64,000 nt of DNA from Rhodocytophaga rosea (lineage in GTDB: Bacteria; Bacteroidota; Bacteroidia; Cytophagales; 172606-1). The first letter of the stretch is position 1, and every line of letters begins with the position of its first letter. The DNA lies in NCBI RefSeq assembly GCF_010119975.1, contig NZ_CP048222.1, forward strand, positions 62,001 through 126,000, in the 5' to 3' direction. The notes under the pieces were generated by a model, which had not been told where the DNA came from, made no database searches, and saw only the letters and a list, made by a program, of their open reading frames with translations. Shown here in pieces: positions 7,777 through 17,400 of this stretch. Position numbers and translations under genes: made by a program.

Positions 7777-8853
7777 TTACTTCTGATTTGTCAGTTCATT
7801 TTCAATATCTTCGATAGTTGGCAAACTGGATTTATAGTTTTCCGGCAAAGCCCTTGTAAGTTCAAATTCAGAAACACCTATGGGCGTTTGCACCCCTCTC
7901 AAGGCATATTCTGCCATTACTTTGTTTTTGGTCTGGCAAAGTATTAAACCAATGGTTCTCCCATCTGTGGGATGCCTTAACAGGTCATCTACAACGGCAC
8001 AGTAAAAATTCATTTTACCAGCATACTCCGGCTTGAACTCACCTTTCTTGAGATCAATAACAACAAAACAACGCATCTGTAGGTGGTAGAACAATAAGTC
8101 CAGATAGTAATCTTGATCTCCTACTTCTATTTGATACTGTCTGCCTACAAAAGCAAAGCCTTTGCCTAATTCCAGTAAGAATTTCTCTATATGGCGGATC
8201 AGTTCGGTTTCCAGCTCTCGCTCCGTGAAAGGCTGCGTCAGGGTCAAGAAATCAAATATATAGGGATCTTTCAGACTTTGCCTGGCTAAATCCGACTGTG
8301 GATCAGGCAATTGCTCTACAAAATTATTCATTTTAGATCCTTGCCGAAGATGCAATTTACTTTCAATCATCAGGCTCAATACATCTCTGCTCCAGCCATG
8401 TTGGATGGTTTTTTGCGCATACCACAGACGTACTGTGAGGTCTTTAATCTTTTCGATGAGCACCAGGTTATGTCCCCAGGGTAATTGCAATGCGATATTC
8501 AGTTCTATGCTTTGCCCTTCTAATTTTGCCACGGGCTGTGGCAAAATTGTCGAGTCAGAAGCCTGGGTGTATTCCCTGAAAAAAGTAAGCATTCTACTCA
8601 AATTACGTTCTGAAAAGCCTTTCACTTCGGGTAATTCATTTTTAAGATCTTTACTCAGTCGAGGAATCACCGCTGAAGACCAACCCTGCTGTTGTTGTCG
8701 CTCATGAATCATCTTTCCAATATCATAGTAAAGCATAATCATTTGCGTATTGGCTGCTAAGGTAGCTTTCGTTTGAGCCTGGCGGATGCGTGCTTTTACT
8801 TCTTCGAGTAGAGAGGTATAAAAAATTAAATCCATTTGGGCAGTAGAGGACAA
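7777..8853 (-). CDS. DUF1016 (YhcG-type) PD-(D/E)XK nuclease domain protein
   Basis: A 358-residue protein. The N-terminal DUF1016 helical region (about residues 10-160) contains YYDIGKMIHERQQQQGWSSAVIPRLSKDLK and GFSERNLSRMLTFFREY. The C-terminal nuclease-like domain (about 200-340) has GKGFAFVGRQYQIEVGDQDYYLDLLFYH, then CFVVIDLKKGEFKPEYAGKMNFY, giving the D...(D/E)xK pattern (D in YYLDLLF, DLKKG). Family members occur on mobile DNA and near restriction systems. The neighbouring IS and recombinase support an accessory location. A specific target is not visible. Confidence 0.85.
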   Translation of the reverse strand: MSSTAQMDLIFYTSLLEEVKARIRQAQTKATLAANTQMIMLYYDIGKMIHERQQQQGWSSAVIPRLSKDLKNELPEVKGFSERNLSRMLTFFREYTQASDSTILPQPVAKLEGQSIELNIALQLPWGHNLVLIEKIKDLTVRLWYAQKTIQHGWSRDVLSLMIESKLHLRQGSKMNNFVEQLPDPQSDLARQSLKDPYIFDFLTLTQPFTERELETELIRHIEKFLLELGKGFAFVGRQYQIEVGDQDYYLDLLFYHLQMRCFVVIDLKKGEFKPEYAGKMNFYCAVVDDLLRHPTDGRTIGLILCQTKNKVMAEYALRGVQTPIGVSEFELTRALPENYKSSLPTIEDIENELTNQK

Positions 8854-9077
8854 TAAGGAGCCTTAGCAATACTACTAAAAAAGCCATTGATAGCTATAAC
8901 TATTTTCAATGAATCATGATAATAAATAGGTTCTCTTATAGAAAGGATGAAAAACACAAAAGGAAAAAGCTATCTAACGCAATAGGAATTCTTATTAAAA
9001 CATTTGTAATCAAGTAATTATAATTCTACGTAAACCTTTTCCAGTAGATTTACTAGCTAAACCAAATTAGTAAAACG

Positions 9078-9653
9078 ATGAAAATTGGATATGCCAGAGT
9101 CAGTACAGAAGAGCAGAACCTGGATCTGCAACTAGATGCTTTGCTAAGAGCAGGCTGTGAGAAAATCTATCAGGAAAAAGTAAGCGGCATGAAAACGCAG
9201 AGAGCAGAACTGGGTAAACTATTAGCCCATCTTCGGGCAGGGGACGTGCTTATGATCTGGAAACTAGATCGATTGGGCAGGTCACTGCCACATTTAGTAG
9301 AGCTAACTCATGAACTTCTTGAGAAAGAGGTAGGCCTGCAAAGTCTTTCAGATCCGATTGATACCACTACGGCACAGGGAAGATTAGTATTCAACATCTT
9401 TGCCTCCCTGGCTCAGTTCGAAAGGGATTTGATCAGGGAACGTACCATGGCAGGATTAGCCAGTGCCAGATCTCGAGGCAGGTTAGGCGGCAGAAAAAAA
9501 GGCTTATCAGAAAAGGCACAAAAAACAGCGTTAATTGCTGAGGCACTTTATAAGCAGAAACAATTGCCTGTCATGGATCTTTGTAAACAACTCTCCATCA
9601 GCAAACCTACTTTGTATCGCTATCTAAGATCAAGAGGCGTTCCAATTAAATAG
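9078..9653 (+). CDS. Serine recombinase (resolvase/invertase family)
   Basis: A 191-residue protein. The catalytic domain (residues 1-140) begins MKIGYARVSTEEQNLDLQ with the nucleophilic serine in YARVST, and continues KLDRLGRSLPHLVEL and FERDLIRERTMAGL (conserved arginines). The C-terminus (about 150-191) is a Hin-type helix-turn-helix (MDLCKQLSISKPTLYRYLRSRG). It is followed by a strong hairpin terminator (9679-9713). No paired inversion or res sites were recognised nearby. It could be a stand-alone mobile-element resolvase or DNA invertase. Confidence 0.9.
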   Translation: MKIGYARVSTEEQNLDLQLDALLRAGCEKIYQEKVSGMKTQRAELGKLLAHLRAGDVLMIWKLDRLGRSLPHLVELTHELLEKEVGLQSLSDPIDTTTAQGRLVFNIFASLAQFERDLIRERTMAGLASARSRGRLGGRKKGLSEKAQKTALIAEALYKQKQLPVMDLCKQLSISKPTLYRYLRSRGVPIK

Positions 9654-9678
9654 AGAATGGTATTGGCTAAACAATATT

Positions 9679-9713
9679 TACCAGCAGGATATGGATACAA
9701 TATCCTGCTGGTA
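9679..9713 (+). terminator. Hairpin terminator after the serine recombinase
   Basis: TACCAGCAGGATA and its exact complement around a 9-base loop, 26 bases after the recombinase stop codon. There is no long T-run, so Rho-independent activity is only probable. Confidence 0.6.
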
Positions 9714-9948
9714 GAAGTTCTGTAGTTACAAATTCTCCCCCTTTGCTGATACTCATCAACATTGGAGGAGAAATTCAAACCTAAATTTTCTGCTTGGCTT
9801 CTGTCCGAAAAACAGGGAGCCTGACACAATCCCTTCATACCCATTTGATTTGTCCATAGTCACAATCTTTTTAAAATGCGGACTTTTTTGCTTGCAGACA
9901 AACATGCTTTTAAGTCAATATAACATTGGTTGTTGTTGTCATAAAAAA

Positions 9949-9985
9949 ATGGCATGTTAAGTATATTTAGAACTTAACATGCCAT
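9949..9985 (-). terminator. Rho-independent terminator for the msrA pseudogene
   Basis: ATGGCATGTTAAGT and its exact complement form a 14-bp stem. On the minus strand the stem is followed by a run of seven T, just past the end of the msrA-like gene at 10001. Confidence 0.85.
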
Positions 9986-10000
9986 TACAGGCTGAAGATT

Positions 10001-10488
10001 TTACAAGAAGGTTCCAAACCTCTCAAAATGACAGGTGTACCCGTTTGGGTGTTTTACAAGATAATCCTGATGGTAATCTTCAGCAGGCCAAAATTTAGTG
10101 AAAGGCTCTAGTGTAGTTACTACTTTACCCGGCCAGCGTCTCGATTGATCGACTATTCCGATAATTTCCTCCGCATCACTTCTTTCTTGTTCATTCTGGA
10201 TAAACAATGCTGAACGATAACTGGAGCCTACGTCATTACCTTGCCTGTCTACAGTGCTTGGATCATGAATTGTGAAAAAATAATCTAATAGTTCCCTATA
10301 TGATGTCTGATTGGCATCATAGGTAATTTCAAGGCCTTCGGCATGTTTTGGATGGTTTCGATAGGTAGGATTTTCATTTGATCCTCCTATGTAGCCAATT
10401 TCGGTATTACTCCTGGACGGACCCGAAAAAGATCTTCCATCCCCCAAAAACAGCCTCCGGCTACGTATGCTTTTTTTAAATTTTCCAT
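10001..10488 (-). pseudogene. msrA: Peptide methionine sulfoxide reductase A, frameshifted
   Basis: From ATG at 10488 the frame reads [21 protein letters not shown], with the catalytic GCFWG cysteine, then RVRPGV. The rest ([24 protein letters not shown], the ITYDANQTSYRELLDYFFTIHDPS region, GNDVGSSYRSALF) continues in another frame from about 10408 to the stop at 10001. One base seems lost (or a few gained) at about 10405-10411. A start inside the shifted frame (10447) would lack the catalytic cysteine and make an inactive protein. MsrA repairs oxidised methionine. This may be a real pseudogene or a sequencing indel; the protein is otherwise well conserved. Confidence 0.85.
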
Positions 10489-10980
10489 CTTAATTGTGTT
10501 AGGTTAATACTCTCTATTGAATCCCTTAATAGTTGGCTTTTGGTCATTCACACATCCATTTTTATCAGTGAAGTGGCATTAATAAAATACCTACTCATGT
10601 CAGTGATACCATAGGTGGTACAGAAGCTAAGTAGGAGCGGGCTCATGAGAAAAGATATTCATTGTTAGTACTATAGTCAACTCATAAAGCTATTATTTGT
10701 TATGGGAAACACCTAAAGATACCATACCCACTTTAGATTTAAGTATAATCCATGTTCAAATAAATGTTACAAAAATTCATAGTTAAAAGAACTCCCCCTT
10801 TCCTGAAACTCAAATTGTAACAATAAAGTGGCACGCTTTAATTAAAAAACTATAAACTATTTTTCAGTGGATACGCTATCGAAGACAGCAATATGTTTTA
10901 TCTAATACTTTATAGAAATGTAAAATTGTATAATTTTATATAATCACCATTTGTTACATCGTAAAATTAAGGCAGTAAGA
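10489..10980. other. Intergenic stretch with one dispersed repeat
   Basis: No gene supported. It contains a half copy of the dispersed repeat (10781-10811) and AT-rich sequence upstream of the GNAT gene. Confidence 0.5.
10781..10811. repeat. Dispersed GAAAGGGG repeat, copy 3
   Basis: AGTTAAAAGAACTCCCCCTTTCCTGAAACT: centre plus right arm of the palindromic repeat. Confidence 0.7.
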
Positions 10981-11478
10981 ATGGCTATGACCTTTACGTT
11001 TTATGACGACAAACCCGAGGAATTTTTAACAATCCTGAGGGAAGTAGGCCAGTGGCTCACTGCCTCCAATAAAGAAATGTGGCAGTTAGACACGCTCACA
11101 GCTGAGAACCTGTTCGATGAGTATACGCTGGGGAACTGTTTTGTCATGTATGTAGATCAGATCCCGGCAGCAACCTTTATCCTTCAGTGGAAAGATCCTC
11201 TTTACTATTCCGATGTCCCAGACAATACAGCCGGTTTTATTCATAAAGTAGCTATACGACGCAAGTTTGCCGGACAGGGCATTTTTGCACATATACTAGA
11301 TTTTTGTCGCAAGCAGTGTCTAAAGCGAAATATTTATCAGATTCAGTTAGAAACAGATGCCACCAGGCCCTCACTCATGCGATTTTATGAACAATATAGT
11401 TTCCAACCTACGTATCGTAAAGTTATCCATGAGTTCGGTCAGACTTTCACTTGTCAATATTATAAACTGCAGCTCTAG
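10981..11478 (+). CDS. GNAT-family N-acetyltransferase
   Basis: A 165-residue protein from ATG 10981 (MAMTFTFYDDK); an upstream in-frame ATG at 10951 would add ten residues. The GNAT core shows FIHKVAIRRKFAGQGIFAHILDFC (beta4 and the acetyl-CoA-binding R-x-x-G-x-G/A loop, about residues 83-105) and QIQLETDATRPSLMRFYEQYSFQP (the usual C-terminal LxxxxxNxxAxxLYxxxGF-type region). Substrate unknown. It is followed at once by a half copy of the dispersed repeat carrying the MITE. Confidence 0.85.
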   Translation: MAMTFTFYDDKPEEFLTILREVGQWLTASNKEMWQLDTLTAENLFDEYTLGNCFVMYVDQIPAATFILQWKDPLYYSDVPDNTAGFIHKVAIRRKFAGQGIFAHILDFCRKQCLKRNIYQIQLETDATRPSLMRFYEQYSFQPTYRKVIHEFGQTFTCQYYKLQL

Positions 11479-11490
11479 TAATGCATTAAG

Positions 11491-11676
11491 GTAAGTTACT
11501 CGAAAGGGGGGTGGCTGTTGCACAACTATTTTTCGGCTAGGACACCCAGTCAAATTTTGTGTTGATTGTTAGAAACGAGCTGTTTTAATCGTCTTACATG
11601 GCTCTTACTGCTCAAAAGATTGGACAGTCTATCACTTGATTTGAGTTGTGCAACAGCCAGTGGGAGTTACTTTAAC
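11491..11676. repeat. Dispersed GAAAGGGG repeat, copy 4, split by a MITE
   Basis: GTAAGTTACTCGAAAGGGG lies left of the MITE and GGGAGTTACTTTAACC right of it. Together they form the usual arm and centre of the repeat. Confidence 0.55.
11512..11659. mobile_element. IS1182-derived MITE, about 148 bp
   Basis: It is bounded by 15-bp perfect inverted ends TGGCTGTTGCACAAC / GTTGTGCAACAGCCA. These share the TGGCTGTTGCACA core with the ends of the IS1182-type element at 3.2-4.8 kb. There is no coding capacity inside. It is probably mobilised in trans by an IS1182 transposase. It sits inside a copy of the dispersed repeat. Confidence 0.8.
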
Positions 11677-11723
11677 CATACTTTATTTTTACCTACTGCT
11701 TGTACTTAACTTTTAATGTATTG

Positions 11724-12455
11724 TTAAATTATTTTTTCTGATAAAGCCTTCTCAATTGCTGCTGCCTTTGAATGAACCTCCAGTTTCCAGTATATATTCT
11801 TGATATGAGATCTTGCCGTTTCTCTGTCAATAAATAAATCTTCTGCGATAACAGCATACGTTTTGCATTTGGCTAATAGTTCAAGTACCTGCACTTCTCT
11901 CGGAGATAAGGTAGAAGAAATATTTTTATGAAATGAAGCAACAATTGCCCTGGCAATCACCGGACTCAAGGGTGCACCCCCTTCGTAAACTTCCTTGATG
12001 GACTCAAGCAATTTAGCCGGTGAAGTAAACTGGATTAAATATCCATCTGCGCCTGCTTTTAAGGTTTGGAAAATAACTTTCTGGTAATCTATACCATTAA
12101 AAATGATCACTTTAGTATAGGGTGCCATCTGCTTGATCTGGCTGATACATTTTATACAGGCAGAGTCAAAAGTATACCCATTAAAACTTTGCCATGCGGC
12201 TAATACCACATCCGGATATTCTGTAGGTAGGCGGTGGAGTAGGATTTTACAATTTTCATAGGCATTTATCACACAATAGCCAAAGGTACTGTTTACGAGT
12301 AAAGCAAGTCCTTCCCTTCTGGTTTTGTTGTATTCTACTATACTTACGCGTATATTTTTTTTCACTGTCATAAAATCAAATAAACTATTTTGTGTAAAGC
12401 ATTCCAGATGCCTCCCAATGTTATTTTTAGCATCATAAACTTTATTATTGTTCAA
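11724..12455 (-). CDS. LuxR/NarL-type regulator with a receiver domain lacking the phospho-acceptor Asp
   Basis: A 243-residue protein with a receiver-like domain (about residues 34-160) and a C-terminal LuxR HTH (about 177-235: TLSPREVQVLELLAKCKTYAVIAEDLFIDRETARSHIKNIYWKL). In the receiver the strand that normally ends in the phosphorylated aspartate reads PDVVLAAWQSFNG, with Ala-Ala-Trp where D-x-x-M-P is expected. The lysine-loop region (LKAGADGYLIQ) has glutamine in place of the conserved lysine. Phosphorylation is therefore unlikely; the protein may work constitutively or through another ligand. No partner kinase is adjacent. Confidence 0.82.
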   Translation of the reverse strand: MNNNKVYDAKNNIGRHLECFTQNSLFDFMTVKKNIRVSIVEYNKTRREGLALLVNSTFGYCVINAYENCKILLHRLPTEYPDVVLAAWQSFNGYTFDSACIKCISQIKQMAPYTKVIIFNGIDYQKVIFQTLKAGADGYLIQFTSPAKLLESIKEVYEGGAPLSPVIARAIVASFHKNISSTLSPREVQVLELLAKCKTYAVIAEDLFIDRETARSHIKNIYWKLEVHSKAAAIEKALSEKII

Positions 12456-12986
12456 CCTAACTTTTCAATGAGCAGCTAAATCAATTAATCAGACAATACT
12501 CATACTTCTGTTAAATGCAAAGATATTTTCTAACTCTGTTGCATAAACAGGATAAGTAGATGCTTCAATCTGAAACTTTACCAGGTAAGGTATTATCTAT
12601 TGGAAATGGTTGTGGATTACATTGGTAGCTTACCATCAAATAAAGGATAATAAGTAATCCAATTGTAATAACAATAATGATGCTTATCCATGTATAATAT
12701 CTTCTGAATCGAAACATGATTTTGACAAAATACCGGACCATCATAAGTCTGAGAGCATGTGTTGATAGGAAGGCAGGGTTTTGTCAGCCGATAATTTGTT
12801 TAAGGAAATTATACGCATCCGCCTTTTATTTTGGGTGCTTTACTTTCTATTGCTGATCTAAAGAGTGAGGATTTCAACAGAAAACCCTCACCTTGAAACT
12901 TTTTGAACATAGTAAAACATTTAGGCTAAGCTGTTAGAGAAATTAGCAAACTACAGCCTATTATTTTTTTCATTTTATTTATAACA
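12456..12986. other. Intergenic stretch, no gene recognised
   Basis: AT-rich sequence between two minus-strand genes. A short hydrophobic stretch is encoded on the minus strand around 12.6-12.7 kb, but no convincing start or family was found. Confidence 0.4.
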
Positions 12987-13499
12987 CTAGGGTAGTTTAG
13001 TATTATGAGGAGCAAATATTCCATGCGGATTCTCTAATTTAACCCATACATGAAGCGTCCATAAATTAAATTCGGTATTTATTTCCCACACGTCATTACT
13101 ACCGGAGAAGCCTTCAGGAACAGGAGGTGGATTGTTGATGTCGTTTATAGGTGTGGCATATTCTACTGCAACAAATTTCAGAGAGTCTTTTCCATAGGGA
13201 GCATAAAGTAATAATTCCGGCTTTGTTATTTCAAACTTGTCATCAACCAGGGAGGCATTTATATAGTGAAAGCCCATTTGTGAACGGTAGCCGGTAACCT
13301 CTGTATCGTAGCCGGCTGCTTGTGCTTTTCGTATATCACCAAAGGATGAAACAGCCTCCCGAAGTTGTTTGAGTTCCTGTTCCTGCACCGACTTTTTCTC
13401 TTCATGAAGCTCTTTTTTACAAGCTATAATTAAAGTGCTTACTAAAATAATAAGGAGAGTGAAAGTAAAGCCTCTGGTCAGAATCCTGTTTACATTCAT
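12987..13499 (-). CDS. Lipoprotein of unknown function
   Basis: A 170-residue protein using ATG 13499 (MNVNRILTRGFTFTLLIILVSTLIIACKK). The hydrophobic segment ends in LIIAC, a lipobox, so lipidation at the cysteine is expected. An upstream ATG (13580) would put 27 residues before the signal peptide and is less likely. The mature part has a short charged helix (EEKKSVQEQELKQLREAV) and a domain with QMGFHYINASLVDDKFEITKPELLLYAP and ...EFNLWTLHVWVKLENPHGIFAPHN. This pattern recalls small Bacteroidota lipoproteins found near heme or oxidative-stress genes; I do not assign a function. Confidence 0.7.
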   Translation of the reverse strand: MNVNRILTRGFTFTLLIILVSTLIIACKKELHEEKKSVQEQELKQLREAVSSFGDIRKAQAAGYDTEVTGYRSQMGFHYINASLVDDKFEITKPELLLYAPYGKDSLKFVAVEYATPINDINNPPPVPEGFSGSNDVWEINTEFNLWTLHVWVKLENPHGIFAPHNTKLP

Positions 13500-14456
13500 A
13501 TGAATGCTTTTACTGTTGAATAATAAATGAATAGGAGTTTTCTTAGGGAAAATTTCGTGGTAGGATGATAATTTTTTCATTTTAAAATTGAGGTAAATGG
13601 TATAGTTAGAAATGTTATTTAAGCAAAGGGGAAAATAAAATTATGATTTAGATACTATCCTCTTTTGCACAATCGCTTCTTCTTAAATTAGTATCTATCC
13701 AAGAAATCCTAGGCTATACTCTGATAGTGCCCTAGAAAAAAGAGCTGCCACTGTTTCAATGTGAGTTACCAGTAGAATTACAAATGGATTAAGAGCTTAA
13801 ATCAAGCTTTCATTTTCATACTCTTGGGAATTACTAATTAAGATTAATATTTATAAAGCATAATGTAAATTGGGCTACCTTATGGGTGATAGTGTGGAGT
13901 GGAGCCGCTAACAATTACTCAAAACAGATAGCCACAACAAAATCAGTTTTACCGGCCAGTTCATACCTGCAATTCAGAAACAAAAGTAGGGGCTTGTTCT
14001 AAATAAGAGGAACACAAATGTTGCAAATTACAACATAGATGTTCCACTAATGTATTCAATTTGGATTTATTGCTACAGGCAGTCTACTTGGCTACTGTCA
14101 TCCAAGACCCAACATTCTAACAGAGAGTTATGTTGGTAACTAAAAGTGGTTGAGGTGTTTAAGCTACTGTAAGATGAAAAAGAATTTAATAAAAATAACA
14201 GCATGCACAAAGTATGCATTGACTAAACAAGTACGCATGGGTATAAATAGTCAGAATGTCAACTCTTCTAATAAACTACTGTTCAGACTTGTTTTTAGTT
14301 TTTATTTTTTTAATATTGGACTTAATACCTCTTTATTGCTCATAAGTTGTCTAAAAAAAGGCGCTGAACCTTACGACCTTTTTTATTAATCATTTCTGCT
14401 TAAAACAGCACATCCAATTCGCTTACCAGAGTTAAATCTATCTTAATGCTCCTGCA
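13500..14456. other. Long intergenic region upstream of the hybrid sensor gene
   Basis: It holds the inverted motif at 14009-14045. A 79-codon frame (14150-14389) contains a hydrophobic stretch but no recognisable family or good context, and I do not call it a gene. Confidence 0.5.
14009..14045. promoter_or_regulatory. Inverted-repeat motif, candidate binding site of the downstream AraC-type regulator
   Basis: GGAACACAAATGTTG (14009-14023) and CAACATAGATGTTCC (14031-14045) are inverted with 12 of 15 matches around a 7-base spacer. The 16-mer GGAACACAAATGTTGC is, in reverse complement, identical at 15 of 16 positions to GCAACATCTGTGTTCC at 17808-17823, upstream of the TonB receptor gene. It lies about 410 bases before the hybrid sensor gene. 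Autoregulation is inferred. Confidence 0.55.
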
Positions 14457-17400
14457 ATGAATCGTATTGTTGTATATTTTTTCCTCTTCCTCCTTAGCCA
14501 GCCTACTTTTCCAAGTCACGCCCAGCAGAATAAGATTGATAGCCTGGAAAAACAGCTAGCTAACATGCCGGCTGACACCAACCGGGTAATCTTATTGAAT
14601 AAACTAACTTACCAGTACTTTACCTGGGGAACCGATACCAGCAAGACTAAAAGCTATGCCCAACAATGCCTGCAACTAGCCCATCAACTCCGCTATAACT
14701 ATGGAATAGGCCAGGCCTACACGGCATTAGGAAACTATTATTATAGCAGAAACCAGAATCCGGAAGCCCTGAAGCAGTATGAAATGGCTTTGCCATTTTA
14801 CCAACGAGCAGGCCGCAAACGGGGATTGGCGGTTATCTATTCTAATATAGCAAGTGTTACCGAGTATATGGGTAATTACACAAAGGCGATGGAGTACTAC
14901 CTGAAAAGCACCCGGATTGCCGAGGAACTAGACGATAAAGGAGCTATTGGCAGAAACTTAAGTGCAATAGGTTTACTCAGATTGAGCCAAAAGAAGTACG
15001 AAGATGCCCTTCGTTATTTGTTTCAGGCACTTTCGGTGCATAAAAGTAATCAAGACAACATAATGAAGGCTCATACCCTCAATACAATTGGAGAGGTGTA
15101 TCTGCAACGTAAGCAATATGACAAAGCTCTTCAATACCTGAATCAGTCGCTTCTACTTGGTGATTCACTAGGCCTGGCTCAGGGAAAAATTGACTGCTAC
15201 AATAGCTTAGGTCATGTGTATTCCTGCTTAAAACAATACGATCAGGCTTTCAACTTTTATCAGAATGCATTGGTTTTGGCTGAGCCACAAGGACATTATC
15301 AGTCGATGAGCATTGCTTTGGAAGGCATGGCGGAAGTTTACCAGGAAAAAGGTGATCTTACAAAAGCCGTTGTTTATTTTAAAAGATCGCTTGAACTGGC
15401 AGAAACCAATAAATTGGCGCAACAAAAGTTAGAGGCACACCAGGGCTTAACGGCGGCTTACGCTCAATTAAAGGATTACTACCAGGCCTATTTTCATCAA
15501 TCAAAGCTATTATCTCTAAAGGACTCTTTGTATAATCATGAAAATGATCAAAAAATAGCGCAGCTGGAGGCCTCTTACGAAATAGATAAGAAACAAGTTG
15601 AAATAGAATTGCTTCACAAGGACCAGCAACGAGCTTTATTGTTCAGAAATGCCATTCTGATGGGCTTATTAGGCACTTTGGTAATTATTGGATTAATTGT
15701 TAACCGGCAGCGGCTCAAAAACCGCAAGAATCGCTTATTACTTGAAAAAAGCGAAGAGATTACAACTAAGAATACACAACTGGAACTTCAGGCGGAAGTA
15801 ATGAGTAAGCAAGCGGATGAATTAGCTATAAGTAATGCGCAACTAGCGCAACAGGCTAGTCAATTGCAGAAATTTGACCGGGTGAAGTCAAATTTCTTTA
15901 CCAATATCTCACACGAATTTCGTACCCCACTTACACTGATTATTACTCCCCTGGAAAAGTTAATGTCAGATACGTTAAATAATAGCCAGATCCAGAAGCA
16001 TTATCAGTTGATTGATTGGAATGCCCGGCATTTGCTATATCTGATCAACCAATTACTGGATTTTTCAAAACTCGAAGCTGGTTCCCTGAAAGTTCAGTTG
16101 ATCCGGAGTGATGTCAACCAAAGCCTGAAGGTAGCCACTTATGCATTCGCCTCCCTGGCCGAAAGCAAAAACATTCAGCTCCATTTCCAGTCAGGTTATC
16201 AAACCATCCATGCCTTGTTTGCCCCTGATATCCTGGATAAAATTCTCAATAACCTGCTTTCTAATGCCTTTAAGTTTACACCACCAGGTGGACAGGTAAA
16301 GGTGGGTATTAATTTGCAACATACACCGGATTCGACTACAAAGTTGGGGGATCAGATAACAAACTGGAACCTAGAAATAACTGTAACAGATACCGGCATT
16401 GGCATCCCGGCCGGGCAGATAGGCCATATTTTTAACCGTTTTTTTCAGGTAGACGGATCTCAAATTCGAGAACAACAAGGAACCGGTATCGGATTATCGC
16501 TGGTAAAAGAACTGCTAGCACTTCAGCAGGGAAGCATTTTAGTCAAGAGTGAAGTGGGCTCGGGTACAGAGTTCACGGTATACCTCCCGCTAGTTGAATG
16601 TAATTTTGAAATTAATCATTCTACTGAGCAATCAAAAGCTGAATCTGGCTATATCTTGTTAAATCAGGAGGAAAACACCCAACAGGAACTTGAAAGCCTA
16701 CCAGTACAGACTGAACCAAACGAACACTACCCAGTCATGCTGCTGATAGAAGACAATGACGAAGTAAGAAAATTCATCCTGGAAAGTTTTCAGGATGAAT
16801 TTCAGGTGGTAGAGGCCTCCAATGGAACTGAAGGGTTGAAAATAGCCCGGAAAGTAATTCCTGATATCATCCTTACCGACCGGATGATGGCTAATATGGA
16901 TGGAATGGAGGTTTGCCGGCAATTAAAAACAGATGAAAGAACCAGCCACATACCTGTCATTATGCTTACGGCCAAAGCCTCCGAGGAAAGCAAAATAGAG
17001 GGCTTGGAAACCGGAGCCGATGATTATATCCTCAAACCCTTTCGTATGCAGGAGTTGAAGGTACGAGTGAAAAACCTTATTGAGCAGAGAAAAAAGCTAA
17101 GGGAACGCTTTACCCGGGAAGTAAAAATACAGCCCAGAGATATTGCCATCACATCGGCCGACGAGGCGTTTCTCAACAAAGCCATTCGTCTTATCGAGGA
17201 GCACATGTCTGACACAGATTTCACGGTGGAAACCTTCGTGCAAAAGATTGCTTTGAGCCGGGTGCAACTGCACCGGAAGTTAAAAGCCCTTACCAACCAG
17301 TCAACCAGTGAATTTATTCGTTCGATCCGTTTGAAACGGGCGGCTGTCTTGCTGGAGCAACAGTATGGCAATATTGCCGAAGTTATGTACGAAGTAGGAT

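Noticed and set aside
10411-10430. GGACGGACCC in the msrA pseudogene, considered as another palindromic insertion
   Set aside because: The bases belong to normal msrA codons and no second arm lies within 30 bases; the gene is broken by a simple indel instead.
14150-14389. 79-codon reading frame upstream of the hybrid sensor gene
   Set aside because: No family, poor composition and no ribosome-binding context; it lies in a long regulatory region.
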